From the NCBI GenBank assembly GCA_009779655.1, contig WRDV01000015.1:1-14936 (forward strand): a DNA stretch of 14,936 nucleotides, in the 5' to 3' direction. How positions within the stretch are numbered: position 1 is the first letter of the stretch; every line of letters begins with the position of its first letter. Position numbers and translations under genes: made by a program. A model generated the notes under the pieces. It had not been told where the DNA came from and did no database searches. It saw nothing but the letters and a program-made list of their open reading frames with translations. Source of the stretch: Dehalococcoidia bacterium. Lineage in GTDB: Bacteria; Chloroflexota; Dehalococcoidia; Dehalococcoidales; UBA1222. Shown here in pieces: positions 13,685-14,936 of the stretch.

Positions 13685-14071
13685 ATGGAACGAGAATGTT
13701 TTGAGAGCATAGTGGCGACAGCGGTGTCTTCACTGCCGCAGGAATTTCAGGAGCTGCTTGAGAATGTGGTAGTGGTAGTACAGGACGCGCCAAGTCCGAC
13801 ACAGGCGCGCAGATGTGGTAGGCGTAGCGTAATCCTTGGTCTATATGAAGGCGTGCCTCGTATTGCGCGCGGTATTGGTTATAATCTGGTAGCGCCGGAT
13901 AAAATCACCATTTTTCAAAAGCCGCTTGAAATGCTTTTTACTTCAGAAGATGAACTGAAAGCCAAGATTCGCGAAGTAGTGCTTCACGAGATTGCGCATC
14001 ATTTTGGTTTGGATGACAGGCGGCTTGATGAAATTGAAGCGGAAAAACGCCTAAAGATCAGGAGGCAATAA
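13685..14071 (+). CDS. Small zinc metallopeptidase, Zincin_1 family (HExxH)
   Basis: A 128-residue cytosolic zincin-like protein. The active-site motif is H101-E102-I-A-H105-H-F-G-L-D-D, with E102 the expected general base and the histidines binding zinc. The family pattern is otherwise complete: an N-terminal F..IV..AV..LP.EFQELLENVVVVVQD, then LGLYEGVPRIARGIGYNL and PDKITIFQKPLE before a DELKAKIREVVLHE helix. Its length is normal for the family, found in many Actinobacteria and Chloroflexota, with no known physiological substrate. The start ATG 13685 fits the family N-terminus exactly but has no SD. The next gene starts 1 nt after its stop, so the two form a pair. Peptidase activity is inferred from the motif. 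Confidence 0.9.
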   Translation: MERECFESIVATAVSSLPQEFQELLENVVVVVQDAPSPTQARRCGRRSVILGLYEGVPRIARGIGYNLVAPDKITIFQKPLEMLFTSEDELKAKIREVVLHEIAHHFGLDDRRLDEIEAEKRLKIRRQ

Positions 14072-14072
14072 T

Positions 14073-14726
14073 ATGAGTATGGAACAATACTATCGCAAGG
14101 TGCAGGATAAGGTGATGGTACAGCGCGATGTGATAAACGCGCTACTTAAAGACCCGCGCATTATTGGCGATTATTATGAGGCCATTGTGAGGGATGCCGT
14201 GCGTGAGGCGGTGTCGGCTTCATTTGCGGTTGGACGTGGTGTGGTGTTGGCTGGTGATGGGTGCGCTAGCAGAGAATGCGACATTATTATTTACAATACG
14301 GTTGAGTACGGTCCACTTTTCAGTTCGGGCGATATTGTAGTAGTTAGTCCGGAATCAGTGCGCTGCGTTATACAGGTGAAAGGAACGGTGAATCAGGATA
14401 ATCTGGGCGATGCGATACAGAGTTTAATATCTGTGGATCGATTACGCTCTGGCATCTGGAAATTCATAGTAGGTTTCAAAACAAATGTTGAGTATCAGTC
14501 GCTGGTTGAATCGTGCGCTCAGTCCAAGAGCGTTAACGGAGTATTTGTTTTCTCAAGCAGTTATAAGCAGGAAAACGAGGATATATCGCTTCAGATGCAG
14601 AAACTAGTAGGGGTGTTGAAGTCTATTACATCGCCTAAGATATATCAGACTAACGATGCGGGAAAGTATCTGACACTTGAGGTCAGTGGAAGAGACTCTT
14701 TCCAAGGCGTACCTTTCCCAGAATAA
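14073..14726 (+). CDS. DUF6602-like protein with a PD-(D/E)XK nuclease-like pattern
   Basis: A 217-residue cytosolic protein. Residues 30-110 show E36 in a helix (GDYYEAIVRDAV), a strand-turn ending in D70 (SRECDIIIYN) and Q101-V-K103 (RCVIQVKGT). This E...D...QxK arrangement matches PD-(D/E)XK nucleases with the Q variant known from Mrr-type enzymes, and resembles DUF6602 proteins, where S..(Q/E)xDIIIY and a V(E/Q)VK strand recur. The C-terminal half (about 120-217) has helices and a FIVGF strand but no motif I know. The SD AGGAGG (14060-14065) is 7 nt from ATG 14073, 1 nt after the metallopeptidase stop. DUF6602-like genes are often near defence genes, but none is identifiable here. The fold is probable; nuclease activity and any role in defence are unproven. 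Confidence 0.6.
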   Translation: MSMEQYYRKVQDKVMVQRDVINALLKDPRIIGDYYEAIVRDAVREAVSASFAVGRGVVLAGDGCASRECDIIIYNTVEYGPLFSSGDIVVVSPESVRCVIQVKGTVNQDNLGDAIQSLISVDRLRSGIWKFIVGFKTNVEYQSLVESCAQSKSVNGVFVFSSSYKQENEDISLQMQKLVGVLKSITSPKIYQTNDAGKYLTLEVSGRDSFQGVPFPE

Positions 14727-14822
14727 ACTTTTGACGCTAAACCTGTGGGGCACATCTATAAATTCTCCCCCGAGTTAACCGCCTTTTTGCGTTTTTCGGC
14801 TCGTAACGCTGGTTTTATACCG

Positions 14823-14851
14823 ACAATAAAACCCCGACCGTAAGGTCGGGG
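14823..14851 (-). terminator. Intrinsic terminator for a leftward gene at the window edge
   Basis: CCCCGACC (14832-14839) and GGTCGGGG (14844-14851) form an 8-bp GC-rich stem with a 4-nt loop. Read on the minus strand it is followed by TTTTATTGT (14831 down to 14823), a good U-tract. On the plus strand no T-run follows, so it is oriented for minus-strand transcription. Confidence 0.75.
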
Positions 14852-14862
14852 ATGGAGTCGTA

Positions 14863-14936
14863 TCAGAGTCGGCTGTAGCTCAAAAAGAGCGAGCTAATAT
14901 AAAATAGTTGGGCAATGGCCAAGTATATACCGTAAA
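14863..14936 (-). CDS. 3' end of a leftward gene, probably a membrane protein (partial)
   Basis: On the minus strand one frame is open from the window edge to a TGA at 14863-14865 and gives 23 residues, hydrophobic over most of their length (YGIYLAIAQLFYISSLFLSY, then SRL). This would suit a final membrane helix plus short tail. The terminator at 14823-14851, in the same orientation, begins 11 nt after this stop, the normal place for the end of a transcript. No product can be named from so short a piece. The other two minus-strand frames stop earlier. Confidence 0.4.
   Translation of the reverse strand, partial: YGIYLAIAQLFYISSLFLSYSRL

Noticed and set aside
14868..14936. tRNA-like start (GTCGGCTGTAGCTC followed by a perfect GCTC/GAGC D-stem)
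   Set aside because: The D-loop has only 5 nt and lacks the GG pair, the anticodon stem is poor, and no T-loop (GGTTCGAATCC type) or matching acceptor 3' strand appears before the window ends.
1..14936. CRISPR array, rRNA, riboswitch or intact insertion sequence
   Set aside because: No regularly spaced direct repeats, rRNA signatures, recognisable riboswitch cores or complete transposase with terminal repeats were found on either strand by reading.

Overview
The window looks like chromosomal DNA of a mid-GC bacterium. The protein families, sigma70-type promoters, Shine-Dalgarno (SD) sites and use of ATG, GTG and TTG starts fit a Gram-positive-like or Chloroflexota lineage. My best guess is a Dehalococcoidia-type anaerobe, suggested by the rSAM/B12-fold protein, GT87 and KamA-like content, but this is inference and no 16S or ribosomal marker is present.

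Layout. (1) 1-1666: the 3' two thirds of gyrA on the + strand, ending at a 22-bp perfect hairpin shared with a convergent unit. (2) 1743-4108, minus strand: a radical SAM protein followed by a small Cys-rich (zinc-ribbon-like) protein, driven by a good promoter at 4132-4160. (3) 4200-9425, plus strand: a divergent promoter, then a HIT nucleotide hydrolase/phosphorylase, a small PLD_N membrane protein, an ABC-2 ATPase and permease (same order as Bacillus yxlE-yxlF-yxlG), and two polytopic GT-C type glycosyltransferases, the second of them GT87. Spacing is tight throughout and this is probably one transcript. (4) 9512-13320, plus strand: a consensus-like promoter, then a KamA-type 2,3-aminomutase, two consecutive D-Ala-D-Ala-ligase-like ATP-grasp enzymes and a GNAT acetyltransferase. 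(5) 13321-13684: a gene-poor stretch with what reads as a decayed DDE transposase on the minus strand and a possible terminator. (6) 13685-14726, plus strand: a small HExxH metallopeptidase (Zincin_1 type), apparently with almost no mRNA leader, closely followed by a protein with a PD-(D/E)XK-nuclease-like pattern resembling DUF6602. (7) 14823-14936: the 3' end of a probable membrane-protein gene on the minus strand with its own terminator.

The most interesting unit is region 4. A lysine-2,3-aminomutase-like enzyme, two amino-acid ligases and an acetyltransferase in one operon predict a pathway that makes a beta-amino acid, joins it to one or two other amino acids and acetylates a product or intermediate. 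The operon has no transporter gene, so a small intracellular beta-peptide (compatible solute, storage or cofactor-like molecule) is the simplest reading. The aminomutase keeps the radical-SAM cysteines, the PLP lysine and both substrate-amine aspartates of clostridial lysine 2,3-aminomutase, but lacks the four zinc cysteines. Both ligases keep the Mg/ATP residues of Ddl but not its classical N-terminal substrate loop.
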